From Weissella confusa (GTDB lineage Bacteria; Bacillota; Bacilli; Lactobacillales; Lactobacillaceae): 64,000 bases of DNA. This document shows positions 44,905 to 53,941 of this stretch, one piece after another (the stretch's first letter is position 1; each line of letters opens with the position of its first letter). Location of the stretch: NCBI GenBank assembly GCA_016466735.1, contig JAAOED010000012.1:1-64000 (forward strand), given 5' to 3'. A program made the translations under genes and the position numbers. The notes under the pieces are model-generated. The model saw only the letters and a list, made by a program, of their open reading frames with translations. It searched no databases and had not been told where the DNA came from.

Positions 44905-47169
44905 ATGGGTAAAGTTGGGAAAAACTTGTTACTTGCTGGGTTGGCGTTAAGTACAAGTTTATTGGTGAATGGATCGTTGCAGATGGCATCTGCGGATGAG
45001 GGTACAACGCCACGTGAAAGTTTGACAACGACACAAGCGATTGAAGGAGTATTGCCAACTCAACCAGATGCTGATCAAAAAGTTCCGGTTGATGATACGT
45101 CACATACCAAGCGAGCATTTGATGGGCGAAACCTGTGGGCATTGGGTGATTCTTTGTCAGTCGGTTACACTGGTAGCAATACGGTCGACTCTTGGTCATC
45201 AGAAGAAAATTTGAAGCCGGTAATGGATTATGGAAGTTCTAAGCGTGGACATTCACACTCAGGTTCTCAAATTTCTGGACCAAGTTCTTCAACAAATCCA
45301 ATCAATTTTACGAAAACAGTTGCAGATGTTATTGCTGATCCGGATTTTAAGGCTGAGCAACAACCAATTGTCATTATTGAACTAGGTGTTAACGATCTAA
45401 ATTACAGCGGAAATAATTTAGGTTACGTGCAACAACGTTTGGTACAAAATATCCGCACGTTACGAGCAGCAAATCCTAACATTGTGATTTATGGTATTTT
45501 GCCATTTGCAGATTACCTGGGCGGTGACTTCAATACTGTTCATGGTGGTGGATACAGTTACAACCAACTAACTGACGCATTGACCGATGTGTACAAAGGC
45601 TTTAACATTCCGGTTTTGGACTGGTCAAAGTATGATATTGACCGTTCGCGTGATGCACTAGGAGATAAGGTTGTTCACCCAACAGCCGAAACTTATCAAA
45701 AGATGTCAGCAGTTGTCGCTGAGTTTTTGCAAGCTAATGCCGGCCTTTTGAAGGATAACACTGAAACTGATACAACGAGTAATTATCAATCAGTTGGGTG
45801 GCAATCTTTGGATAACGGTGATGTCCAATATAGTATGAAAGATGACAAAGGCAACGTTACGCTAGCTAGCGGCAAAACCAAGATTAACGGTGTATACTAT
45901 TGGTTCGACCCTAAGACTAATGTGCTAGCTAAGAAAGCTGGCGAAGTTGCCGAAAATGGCAAGACTTACTACACTGGTGCAGATGGTAAGTTGATCCAGG
46001 GTTATGTTGTTGTTAATGGACAAGTTAACTACTACGGTGATAACAATACGTACTATAAGCGATACAATTCTGACGAATCTGGTTACATTCAAATGGGGGA
46101 TGGTAGCTATCGCTGGATTGAGAATGGACAGCTTTATACCGGCTTCCGTAGCTACTATGGTGCTTATTACTACTTTGTAGATGGTGTTCGTCAAGAAAAT
46201 CAATGGGTATCACAATGGGGCAAGAAGTATTATGTCGGTGCCGATGGGCGTTCAGTGCAAGGAAAGGCTTACAAAATCAATGGCGTGGCCTATGACTTTG
46301 GAACGGATAGCACTTTCTACCTTCGTGGCGGTGAATCAGGTTATCTAAACACGTCAGATGGTTGGCGCTGGCTTGAAAATGGCCAACTATACACCGGTTT
46401 CCGTAGCTATTATGGTGCTTATTACTACTTCATCAATGGTGTTCGTCAAGAAAATCGTTGGGTGAAGGAATGGGGCAACACGTACTACGTTGGTGCTGAC
46501 GGTCGTTCAGTTCAAGGTGATGCCTACATCATTGATGGTGTAGCTTACAACTTCGGCACGAATGGTACGTTTAACCTTCGTGGTACAGCTAGCGGTTATT
46601 TGTACGATGGATCACAGTCTAACGGTGGGTACCGTTGGTACGAAGATGGTAACCTTTACACCGGTTTCCGTTACTATACTGGCACGTACTACTGGTTCGT
46701 TGACGGTGTTCGTCAAAATGCTGGTTGGCGTGAAGCATGGGGTAACAAGTACTACACGGATGCTAATGGACGTGCTGTCCAAGGATGGCAAACAATTAAT
46801 GGACAAAGTTACTACTTTGGAAATGACGGCACTTATTTCTTGCGTAATGCTGACGGATCGAAGTTTACCGGTGATGTAAGTGATTATAACGGTAGCGCAA
46901 GCAGTGCCAAGAGTGGTTACTTGTATGACGGTTCTCAGTTCAACGGTGGTTACCGCTGGTATGAGAACGGTCAATTGTACACCGGCTTCCGCTTCTACAT
47001 GGGCACGTACTACTGGTTCGTAGATGGTGTTCGACAAAATGAAGGTTGGCGTACTGCTTGGGGTTATAAGTACTGGACTGACAAGGATGGACGTGCAGTT
47101 CAAGGATGGCAAACAATTGATGGCCAACGTTATTTCTTTGGAAATGACGGCACATACTACCTACGTTAA
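44905..47169 (+). CDS. secreted SGNH/GDSL esterase-like protein with four wall-binding modules
   Basis: A 754-residue exported protein. Signal peptide 1-30 (ends ASA). Residues about 70-280 form an SGNH hydrolase: LGDSLSVGY (Ser83 in GDS), ELGVNDLNYS (Asn163) and DKVVHPT (His258). About 295-388 is a linker with WFDPKT and a half module. Full modules lie at about 392-475, 478-560, 563-648 and 671-754; the first two are of the QEN-x-W subtype, the last two QN-x-GWR. Esterases of this class deacylate glycans, and two acyltransferases occur in the locus, so it may remove O-acyl groups from peptidoglycan or the surface polymer. Substrate unknown. Paralogue of the broken gene upstream. Confidence 0.88.
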   Translation: MGKVGKNLLLAGLALSTSLLVNGSLQMASADEGTTPRESLTTTQAIEGVLPTQPDADQKVPVDDTSHTKRAFDGRNLWALGDSLSVGYTGSNTVDSWSSEENLKPVMDYGSSKRGHSHSGSQISGPSSSTNPINFTKTVADVIADPDFKAEQQPIVIIELGVNDLNYSGNNLGYVQQRLVQNIRTLRAANPNIVIYGILPFADYLGGDFNTVHGGGYSYNQLTDALTDVYKGFNIPVLDWSKYDIDRSRDALGDKVVHPTAETYQKMSAVVAEFLQANAGLLKDNTETDTTSNYQSVGWQSLDNGDVQYSMKDDKGNVTLASGKTKINGVYYWFDPKTNVLAKKAGEVAENGKTYYTGADGKLIQGYVVVNGQVNYYGDNNTYYKRYNSDESGYIQMGDGSYRWIENGQLYTGFRSYYGAYYYFVDGVRQENQWVSQWGKKYYVGADGRSVQGKAYKINGVAYDFGTDSTFYLRGGESGYLNTSDGWRWLENGQLYTGFRSYYGAYYYFINGVRQENRWVKEWGNTYYVGADGRSVQGDAYIIDGVAYNFGTNGTFNLRGTASGYLYDGSQSNGGYRWYEDGNLYTGFRYYTGTYYWFVDGVRQNAGWREAWGNKYYTDANGRAVQGWQTINGQSYYFGNDGTYFLRNADGSKFTGDVSDYNGSASSAKSGYLYDGSQFNGGYRWYENGQLYTGFRFYMGTYYWFVDGVRQNEGWRTAWGYKYWTDKDGRAVQGWQTIDGQRYFFGNDGTYYLR

Positions 47170-47179
47170 TAGATGAATT

Positions 47180-47203
47180 GATCGGCTCCGGCCGGTCTTT
47201 TTT
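47180..47203 (+). terminator. terminator after the SGNH gene
   Basis: GATCGGC and GCCGGTC pair (one G-T) with a short loop, followed by T-rich TTTTTTGTTTTTTT. Confidence 0.75.
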
Positions 47204-47374
47204 GTTTTTTTGTAATAACATTGCAAAACCATCAACAAGACACCGTTAACTGAAAAGAATAATATGTATTTATATTTTATTTTTTAAATGAAGAAAGATG
47301 GAATTTTTCGCAACCGTTGATGCGCAGATGACTCGACGGTGTAGTTGTTAAATTTCAAAATTGGAGACTTTATA

Positions 47375-49387
47375 GTGAGAAAACAAGTAGTTCGTATACT
47401 TAAAAGCAGAGCGTTTATTATGCTACTTGTCGCTTTTTTGTTAGCAGTGGCGTTGACTTATGCATTGCAAGTGGCGGCAGTTTGGCAAGTGTGGGGTGCT
47501 CCGCACACTGTTTCTGACTACAAAGAAGCAAAAGAGATGGCGTGGTCAATGTTCTTTGAATCTAGGGTGCTGTGGTTTTCAGTGCTGTGGCTTATTGCGT
47601 TTTTTGCCATGTTAGTTGGGATTATCAATCGCTTTGTTGTATCGCTAGCGATCTTTTTAACCAGTGGTGTCGCTTTCGTTGTGGCTGAGTATGAAAAAAT
47701 AAGTTTACGAAATGAAGGAATTGTTCCGGCTGATATTTCAGAGATTGGCTCAAGTGCAAAATTAGCCAAGATGATTGATCCTCAGATTTTAAAAGTGACA
47801 CTGATTAGTTTGGGTGCCGTCATCATTGTGATGTTTGTGCTGCTAATTGTCGCCAGATTGATTAATAAAGGGCGCTTGTCGGCTATGCCCAAAGCTGTTC
47901 AAAATTTTTTTCAATTTGTAGGTGGTCAGTTCTTTAAACGAGAACAAACACGAATTGCTGTGTCGCTTGTTTCGATGGCTGTTGTGGTCACGCCTTTCTT
48001 TATCCCAGCCGAATCGTATGAAGAATTTTATGGTGTTTTTGATCGTTCAAGACAATCATGGTCGTCATCGGCAGATGCGGCGTACAATGGTCCGATTATG
48101 ACGTTCACGTCTAATTTAAAGGCGATTATTATGACGGAACCAGCCGATTATTCCAAAAAGACGATGATAGAATTGGCCGACAAGTACGAAAAAGAAGCGG
48201 CTGCGATTAACGAAAGTCGTGGTAATGCGAATTTTGATGGTCAAACCGTTATTTACGTTTTGTCGGAATCGTTGACGAACCCTAAAAATGTGCCGGGCCT
48301 CAAAATCAATCAAGATCCGCTAACGAATATTGAAGACATTTCAGCTGAATCGCCAGCGTCTGGGAAAATGTTATCATCAGGATATGGTGCTGGAACAGCG
48401 AATGTTGAGTACATGACGTTAACCGGTACGCCACTGTCTGCGTTTAGCCCGGCAGTGGATACACCTTACGTTCAATTGACCGGACACGTTAACGAAATGC
48501 CAAGCATTCTATCGTACTTTGATAAGAGTGCGACAGTACACCCGTATAACGGTAGCTTGTATAACCGCCGGGGGGCATACCATCAGATGGGCATGCAAAA
48601 GTTTTTGACGACGGATAAGGAAACTGATGGGCAACTTAATCACCTAGGCACTTGGTTCCAAGGGGGTAATGTTAAGGACTCAGAAGCTTACCAAGATACG
48701 CTAGATTTGATTAGCAAGAGTAAGGATGAGAGTCAGTTTTTGCAATTGCTAACAATGCAGAATCACTTGCCATACTACGACGGGACGTATACCGGAGAGA
48801 ATGCACCAATTAAGGTAACGAAGGCTTTGCCTGGAGAAAATACCAATGAGCAAGTCACAACGTACTTAAATGGTTTGTACAACACCGATCTTGCAACACG
48901 TTCGTTTATTAATGCGTTAAATGAATTGGACCGGCCTGTTACTGTAGTTTGGTATGGCGATCACTGGCCAGGCATTTTTACATTCGTGAGAGCTTCTGAG
49001 AAGAAAAATGAAATCAAGGCGCATAAGACACAATACTTTATCTGGCAGAATGATGCTGCGAAGGCAGCAAACGGATCGCAATCGGTTGATAAGTCGGTTG
49101 TGTCGCCAAATGAATTTAATTCGATGATGTTGCAAGTGAATAATATGAATGTCACGCCATTCTTTGCATTGCAAACGGAAGTAGCGAATAAGTTGCCAAC
49201 GGCAATTACTTACCGACATGATGCGGAAGGTAATCCGCTGTTTGTGGTTGATGGTAAAGAAAAGCCGTTGAATAAGTTGACAACACATCAACAAAAGCTA
49301 TGGCATGACTTAGAACTGATAAATTATGACAGCTCAATTGGTGATAATTATCTAAGTAAAACGTCGTTCTTTAAAAACAATAAATAG
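47375..49387 (+). CDS. LtaS-like phosphoglycerol transferase / sulfatase-fold membrane enzyme
   Basis: A 670-residue protein with four to five N-terminal membrane helices (to about residue 215) and an external sulfatase-fold domain (about 280-600) of the LTA synthase/MdoB class, which transfers phosphoglycerol from phosphatidylglycerol. Motifs: YVLSESL, GAGTANVEYMTLTG with Thr341 as likely nucleophile, TMQNHLPYYDG and WYGDHWPG for metal binding. GTG 47375 follows TTGGAG; the upstream TTG at 47345 is less likely. It could build lipoteichoic acid or add phosphoglycerol to the surface glycan. It sits between two wall-module genes and has its own terminator. Confidence 0.85.
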   Translation: MRKQVVRILKSRAFIMLLVAFLLAVALTYALQVAAVWQVWGAPHTVSDYKEAKEMAWSMFFESRVLWFSVLWLIAFFAMLVGIINRFVVSLAIFLTSGVAFVVAEYEKISLRNEGIVPADISEIGSSAKLAKMIDPQILKVTLISLGAVIIVMFVLLIVARLINKGRLSAMPKAVQNFFQFVGGQFFKREQTRIAVSLVSMAVVVTPFFIPAESYEEFYGVFDRSRQSWSSSADAAYNGPIMTFTSNLKAIIMTEPADYSKKTMIELADKYEKEAAAINESRGNANFDGQTVIYVLSESLTNPKNVPGLKINQDPLTNIEDISAESPASGKMLSSGYGAGTANVEYMTLTGTPLSAFSPAVDTPYVQLTGHVNEMPSILSYFDKSATVHPYNGSLYNRRGAYHQMGMQKFLTTDKETDGQLNHLGTWFQGGNVKDSEAYQDTLDLISKSKDESQFLQLLTMQNHLPYYDGTYTGENAPIKVTKALPGENTNEQVTTYLNGLYNTDLATRSFINALNELDRPVTVVWYGDHWPGIFTFVRASEKKNEIKAHKTQYFIWQNDAAKAANGSQSVDKSVVSPNEFNSMMLQVNNMNVTPFFALQTEVANKLPTAITYRHDAEGNPLFVVDGKEKPLNKLTTHQQKLWHDLELINYDSSIGDNYLSKTSFFKNNK

Positions 49388-49392
49388 ACACC

Positions 49393-49428
49393 AAAGGACC
49401 CAGGAACCTAGTTTCCGGGTCCTTTGTT
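49393..49428 (+). terminator. terminator after the LtaS-like gene
   Basis: AAAGGACCC (49393-49401) and GGGTCCTTT (49417-49425), with inner GGAA/TTCC pairing. Confidence 0.75.
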
Positions 49429-49503
49429 ACATACGTGAAATTTATGACACAAAACTGCGAAATAACGTCTAACGGACTGTTATTTTAGGCCGGTACAATT
49501 TTA

Positions 49504-49520
49504 TGTAATTAGGATTTAAT
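49504..49520 (+). promoter_or_regulatory. WalR-like box upstream of the Apf-like gene
   Basis: TGTAAT-TAGGA-TTTAAT fits TGTWAH-N5-TGTWAH with one mismatch. AT-rich surroundings make a chance match possible. Confidence 0.25.
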
Positions 49521-49562
49521 TTGTAATTTAAAAATAGAGACCGAAAAACGGGAGAGATGAAC

Positions 49563-50540
49563 GTGGTTAGTAAACGAGTAAAGTTATCATTAATGGCTGT
49601 GGCAGCAACCGCAGGCGTGGTTGCATTGAATAGCAACATGCTTGAGACGAAGGCGTCTGCCGATACACTTGAGTCAATTCAATCACAACAAAAGACAGGT
49701 TACTTGAACGACGGTACAGGCTGGTACTGGTTCCAAGGTGGTCAAAAGTATACGGGATTCCGTAACTACATGGGGGCATACTACTACTTTGTAAATGGTG
49801 TGCGTCAAGAAAACAGCTGGGAAACAGAGTGGGGACTGACATATTACGTTGGTAACGATGGTCGCTCAGTACAGGGTCACTACTCAATTGGCGGTGTTGC
49901 ATATAACTTCGGTGACAACGGCACGTTCTACATGCGTGGTCGCTCAAACGGCTATGTATTTGATCAAGCGGCCGGCCAATGGTTGTGGATGGAAAATGGT
50001 TCACGTTTCACAGGATTCCGCTTCTACATGGGTGCATACTACTGGTTCCAAAATGGTGTGCGTCAAGATAACCAATGGGAATATGCTTGGGGTAACACAT
50101 ACTGGGTTGGTGGCGACGGTCGTGCTGCCCAAGGTTTGGTAAACATTGGTGGTAAGCAATACTACTTCGGTAATGACGGTACGTTTAACATGCGTAAGAA
50201 CACGCAATTCTCATTGAATGGGGCAACATATTCAGCTGATGGCAATGGTGTTGTAACGCGTACGGGTTCTGCTTCAGTGCAAGACCAAATGAACAACTTT
50301 GCTCAATCATGGTATGGTTGGGATCACAATCAACAATACTACTTGAACTTGTTGATTAGTTACGAATCAGGTTGGAACCAATACGCACAAAACGGTCAAT
50401 ACTTCGGCTTCTTCCAAACAACGGGTATTACTGATACATCTGTTGAAGGACAAGCACGTGTTGGCTTAGCTTACATCGCTAACCGTTACGGTAACCCCCA
50501 AAATGCATGGGGTCACATCCGCTCACATGGTTGGTACTAA
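49563..50540 (+). CDS. secreted wall protein with two modules and a C-terminal Apf/lysozyme-like domain
   Basis: About 325 residues. Signal peptide of about 34 residues (ends KASA). Here the modules come first, at about 45-126 and 129-211, and the catalytic-type domain is C-terminal (about 238-325): LISYESGWNQYA with a Glu in the position of transglycosylase/lysozyme folds, GQYFGFFQTT, and a terminal HGWY, as in aggregation-promoting factor (Apf) proteins of lactobacilli. GTG 49563 has good spacing to CGGGAGAG; ATG 49557 abuts it. Module order is reversed relative to the other wall proteins. Role: envelope shaping or muralytic activity, not proven. Confidence 0.85.
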   Translation: MVSKRVKLSLMAVAATAGVVALNSNMLETKASADTLESIQSQQKTGYLNDGTGWYWFQGGQKYTGFRNYMGAYYYFVNGVRQENSWETEWGLTYYVGNDGRSVQGHYSIGGVAYNFGDNGTFYMRGRSNGYVFDQAAGQWLWMENGSRFTGFRFYMGAYYWFQNGVRQDNQWEYAWGNTYWVGGDGRAAQGLVNIGGKQYYFGNDGTFNMRKNTQFSLNGATYSADGNGVVTRTGSASVQDQMNNFAQSWYGWDHNQQYYLNLLISYESGWNQYAQNGQYFGFFQTTGITDTSVEGQARVGLAYIANRYGNPQNAWGHIRSHGWY

Positions 50541-50574
50541 TCTGAACTGTCGATAATAGTAATATTCTGAAATT

Positions 50575-50611
50575 AAACTGGAAGTTATGCGATAACTGCC
50601 AGTTTTTTTTG
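50575..50611 (+). terminator. terminator after the Apf-like gene
   Basis: AAACTGG and CCAGTTT outer stem, AGTTAT/ATAACT inner stem, then eight T. Confidence 0.88.
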
Positions 50612-50654
50612 TTATCATTAGAAACAGATATTAGAGTGCAGAAATGAGTTTCAC

Positions 50655-52139
50655 ATGCAATTATTAAAAGTTTATTTACAAGAAACAGGAATGCGGTTAC
50701 CGACTGAACTGGTGCCGCTTTTCTTCTTAACCTACATTGCCCATATTTTACGACAACATGCTTTTGGTATTCAGGTTTGGACGTATGCGCTGGTGATGCT
50801 AACAATTGGCATCTTTTCAACCGCTATTCGTCTTTATGCGCAGACTGAATTGAATAAGATGCCGCCCGATAAAAAAGGGAATCCGCATTTCTTTTGGGGT
50901 GTTTGGTCAATTCAGGTCATAACTTTCGCAGTCCTAGCATTATTGACCAATGGATTCGTGCAACTGTTTGATTTACCGTACGAAGGGGCAATCAGATTGC
51001 AATTGTTGTTCTATGTTGGGGCGATGTTAGATATTTCATGGTTGTTCAATGGGATTAATAAGACGCGGAATGTTGTGCGTCGTGATGCAATTATCCAAAT
51101 GGCTCGTTTTGTGCCGTTGATCATATTCGTTAAAAGTCCGGATGACTTGGCAGCGTTCATTTTATTGTTGGCAATTACGACGATTATTGGAAATGTGGTG
51201 ATGTGGTTTAAGTTGCCACAGACCCTAGTACGTGTCGATGTGGCGCGCATTCCAATTCGGCGGCATATGCGCTTGATGACGACGTTCTTCTTGGCGGCTA
51301 TTTTGCCCCAATTGGCGTTGTACTTGAATAAAGTGTTGTTGTTTTGGCATGATGGCGTTGACGAGGTTGCATCTTATTATAGTGCTGAGTTGATGGTGAA
51401 AGTCGGGATTGCATTGGTACTTGGCATCGGAATTGCAATGATGGGCCGAGTGGTTGAACAACGACGTCAAGGAGATGCATCAGGCGTGCAGCAATCGTTC
51501 TATGATGCTGTGGAGAATAGTACGGCGTTGGCGATTATTATTGCGGTCGGTGTAGCAATTGTTGGGTCACAAACTGTGTATTGGTTCTTAGGAATTGACT
51601 ACGAACAAGTGGGGGCAATTTTGCATGTGCTTGCGTTCGTAATTGTGGTCGCTTCATGGCGTTACAGCTTAGCGTTGCAACAATTGGCAGCTGAACGTGG
51701 TTTCCGCAATTTATCGATGCCAGTTCAAATTGCGACTGGTCTCAATGTGGTGTTGAGTTTAGCTTTGATTCCGTGGTTAGGTGTGATGGCCGCTGCGTGG
51801 ATTGCGCTCGTGAGTGAAATTGTGGCGTTGGTTTTGCAATTGCTCTCATTACGCCACGTTATTCGTTTATGGCGTTTGGTAGCAGTCGTTTGGCGTTACA
51901 TTGTAGCTGGCGTTGTAACAGCGGTTGTGTTGATTGCGATGGTGCGTGCTGGTGTACCTGCTTATCCAAAGTATTCAGCATTAGAAGCGGCGGTTGGATT
52001 AGTTGTATATGCATTGGTGGTTGTTTCGTTCGATACACCGGTTGCGAAGGCGACTAACCAAGTCTTGCTATTCTCTGGTAAAAGAATGTTTGAATCAACG
52101 ATTGAGTTTATTCGCATTGTGCTAAGAATTAAAAAATAG
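50655..52139 (+). CDS. Wzx-type polysaccharide flippase (copy 2)
   Basis: A 494-residue MOP-family membrane protein with about 12-14 helices, similar in layout and N terminus to the flippase at 41145 but clearly diverged. Codon use here is less biased than in copy 1. Start ATG 50655 has a weak ribosome site (GAAATGAG). With two flippases and three Wzy-like proteins, the locus could export two or more repeat units. Confidence 0.88.
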   Translation: MQLLKVYLQETGMRLPTELVPLFFLTYIAHILRQHAFGIQVWTYALVMLTIGIFSTAIRLYAQTELNKMPPDKKGNPHFFWGVWSIQVITFAVLALLTNGFVQLFDLPYEGAIRLQLLFYVGAMLDISWLFNGINKTRNVVRRDAIIQMARFVPLIIFVKSPDDLAAFILLLAITTIIGNVVMWFKLPQTLVRVDVARIPIRRHMRLMTTFFLAAILPQLALYLNKVLLFWHDGVDEVASYYSAELMVKVGIALVLGIGIAMMGRVVEQRRQGDASGVQQSFYDAVENSTALAIIIAVGVAIVGSQTVYWFLGIDYEQVGAILHVLAFVIVVASWRYSLALQQLAAERGFRNLSMPVQIATGLNVVLSLALIPWLGVMAAAWIALVSEIVALVLQLLSLRHVIRLWRLVAVVWRYIVAGVVTAVVLIAMVRAGVPAYPKYSALEAAVGLVVYALVVVSFDTPVAKATNQVLLFSGKRMFESTIEFIRIVLRIKK

Positions 52140-52146
52140 AAACGTA

Positions 52147-52174
52147 AGCGTCGCAAGGGATTGCGACGCTTTTT
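52147..52174 (+). terminator. terminator after Wzx copy 2, abutting CIRCE
   Basis: AGCGTCGCAA and TTGCGACGCT around AGGG-type loop, then TTTTT whose last bases are the first bases of the CIRCE element. Confidence 0.85.
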
Positions 52175-52199
52175 AGCACTCTGAAATTTAGAGTGCTAA
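52173..52199 (+). promoter_or_regulatory. CIRCE operator 1 (perfect)
   Basis: TTAGCACTC-N9-GAGTGCTAA matches the HrcA-binding CIRCE consensus exactly, ending 5 nt before the -35 of the hrcA promoter. Confidence 0.97.
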
Positions 52200-52204
52200 A
52201 AATG

Positions 52205-52233
52205 TTGACAAGGGTGTATGAGACGTGTATTAT
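52205..52233 (+). promoter_or_regulatory. sigma-A promoter of hrcA-grpE-dnaK-dnaJ
   Basis: TTGACA (52205-52210), 17 nt, TATTAT (52228-52233). It is flanked on both sides by CIRCE elements. Confidence 0.85.
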
Positions 52234-52241
52234 AATAATCG

Positions 52242-52268
52242 TTAGCACGAAGTACTTGAGAGTGCTAA
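52242..52268 (+). promoter_or_regulatory. CIRCE operator 2 (left arm degenerate)
   Basis: TTAGCACGA-N9-GAGTGCTAA: right arm perfect, two changes at the inner end of the left arm. It lies in the transcribed leader, 14 nt before the hrcA start. Confidence 0.93.
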
Positions 52269-52282
52269 GAGAGGTGAAGCGT

Positions 52283-53308
52283 ATGTTAACAGAACGGCAG
52301 CGGTTAATTTTAGCCGCAATAATTCAAGATTACGCAAAAACCGGTAAAGCTGTTGGATCAAAAACGTTGCTTGAAGAATTAGGGTTGGCAGTAAGTTCAG
52401 CCACGGTTCGTAATGAGATGGCCTCATTGGAAGAGCAAGGTTTGTTGCAAAAGGAACATACATCGTCGGGGCGGGTACCTTCACAACGTGGTTATCGTTA
52501 CTATGTAGATAAGATTATGCGTAGTGAACATATGACCCAGGTTGCTCAACAATCCCTTGAACGTGTTTTCAATCGTAATTTTCAGCAAATTGACGATTTG
52601 ATGCAGACGATGGTGACTGAATTAGCAAATATAACAGGTTACACGGTGGTTGCATTGAAGCCGGAATCAGTTGACACGCGATTGTCTGGGTTCCGGCTGG
52701 TACCGGTCGACGGTCAACAAGTGATGGCGATAATCGTCACAAATGACGGGCAGGTTACGAGTCAGAGTTTTAGACTACCCGAGGGAATGGATGTACGTGG
52801 TCTGGATGATATGGTGCGCTACATTAATCAAACGTTGGTTAACCAACCGATTGTGGATGTTTTGCGAACATTGTCAGGAGATTTACCATTAAAGATGGAG
52901 CGAACAATTCGTACACCAGTTGCATTCTTGCAATTGTTCGGTGATGTTTTGGCTCGCTCGATTCGCGATAAAGTGTTTGTCGGTGGTCGACTAAATGTGT
53001 TGGACTACACGGATGACACGGGGCTGCAAGAAATCAAGCAATTATTGCAATTGCTTGATGCACCAAGTGCAATGCGCCAGGTAATGGGGAACGCAAACGA
53101 TGGGGTGTTAATTCAAATTGGGGATGAAAACGGGAATAGCTTGTTGTCACCATACAGTTTGATTTCATCCACATACCGCGTGCCACAGCATGGTGTCGGC
53201 GCGCTGGCGGTGCTTGGACCGACGGCAATGCGTTACGCGGATGTTGTTAATTTGGTAGATGCCTACCGCAGTACATTATCAACACAGTTATTAGAATATT
53301 ATCGTTAG
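52283..53308 (+). CDS. hrcA: heat-inducible transcription repressor HrcA
   Basis: HrcA binds CIRCE and represses class I heat-shock genes, with its activity depending on GroE chaperonin. The 341-residue protein has the N-terminal winged helix (LTERQRLILAAIIQDYAKTG, TVRNEMASLEEQGLL, HTSSGRVPSQRGYRYYVD). ATG 52283 follows GAGAGGTGA; the open frame back to 52193 covers CIRCE and promoter and is not coding. First gene of the operon; grpE follows after 15 nt. Confidence 0.97.
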   Translation: MLTERQRLILAAIIQDYAKTGKAVGSKTLLEELGLAVSSATVRNEMASLEEQGLLQKEHTSSGRVPSQRGYRYYVDKIMRSEHMTQVAQQSLERVFNRNFQQIDDLMQTMVTELANITGYTVVALKPESVDTRLSGFRLVPVDGQQVMAIIVTNDGQVTSQSFRLPEGMDVRGLDDMVRYINQTLVNQPIVDVLRTLSGDLPLKMERTIRTPVAFLQLFGDVLARSIRDKVFVGGRLNVLDYTDDTGLQEIKQLLQLLDAPSAMRQVMGNANDGVLIQIGDENGNSLLSPYSLISSTYRVPQHGVGALAVLGPTAMRYADVVNLVDAYRSTLSTQLLEYYR

Positions 53309-53323
53309 AAAAGAGGTGTTAGC

Positions 53324-53884
53324 ATGGCAGAGGATAAGCAAACTCCTGAAGAAGAAGTTGTAGAAGAAACGGTTGAGACACCGGATGTTGACACCGACGC
53401 AACGGCGGATGTAGATCCAATCGTTGCGCTAGAAACGAAGATTGCAGAAGCGGAAGAAAAAATCGCTGAAGCAGAAGACAAGTACTTGCGTGCTCACGCA
53501 GAAATGCAAAACATGCAAACACGTTATGCAAAGGAACAAGCGACGGCAGTGAAGTATGCTAGTCAAAACTTGGCAAAGTCAGTTTTGCCAGCGCTTGATA
53601 ATTTGGAACGTGCTTTGCAAGTTGAAGCAGATGATGCAGCGGCACAACAAATCAAGACGGGAGTCGAGATGGTGTACAAGACGCTTGTAGCTGCTTTGGA
53701 AGATAACGACATCAAGGCTGTTGGAGCCGAAGGTGAACCGTTTGACCCTAACTTCCACCAAGCAATTCAATCTGTACCGGCTGATGATGATCACCCGGCA
53801 GATACAATTGCTCAGGTTCTTCAAAAGGGTTATGTGTTGGCGGACCGTGTTATTCGTCCAGCAATGGTAGCTGTTTATAACTAA
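53324..53884 (+). CDS. grpE: nucleotide exchange factor GrpE
   Basis: GrpE releases ADP from DnaK. The 186-residue protein has an acidic disordered N terminus, a long coiled-coil helix (about 30-90, KIAEAEEKIAEAEDKYLRA) and the beta-wing end (DPNFHQAIQSVP, GYVLADRVIRPAMVAV). Start follows AAAGAGGTG. Second gene of the CIRCE-controlled operon. Confidence 0.97.
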   Translation: MAEDKQTPEEEVVEETVETPDVDTDATADVDPIVALETKIAEAEEKIAEAEDKYLRAHAEMQNMQTRYAKEQATAVKYASQNLAKSVLPALDNLERALQVEADDAAAQQIKTGVEMVYKTLVAALEDNDIKAVGAEGEPFDPNFHQAIQSVPADDDHPADTIAQVLQKGYVLADRVIRPAMVAVYN

Positions 53885-53941
53885 ACAACTATTCATTTAT
53901 TTATTAAAACAAAAAACTGATCAATAAGAGGTAAAGTAATT

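Noticed and set aside
4073..50540. Dextransucrase-type glucan-binding proteins
   Set aside because: The aromatic repeats recall YG or CW repeats, but no GH70 or other glucansucrase domain is present and the module length and core differ.
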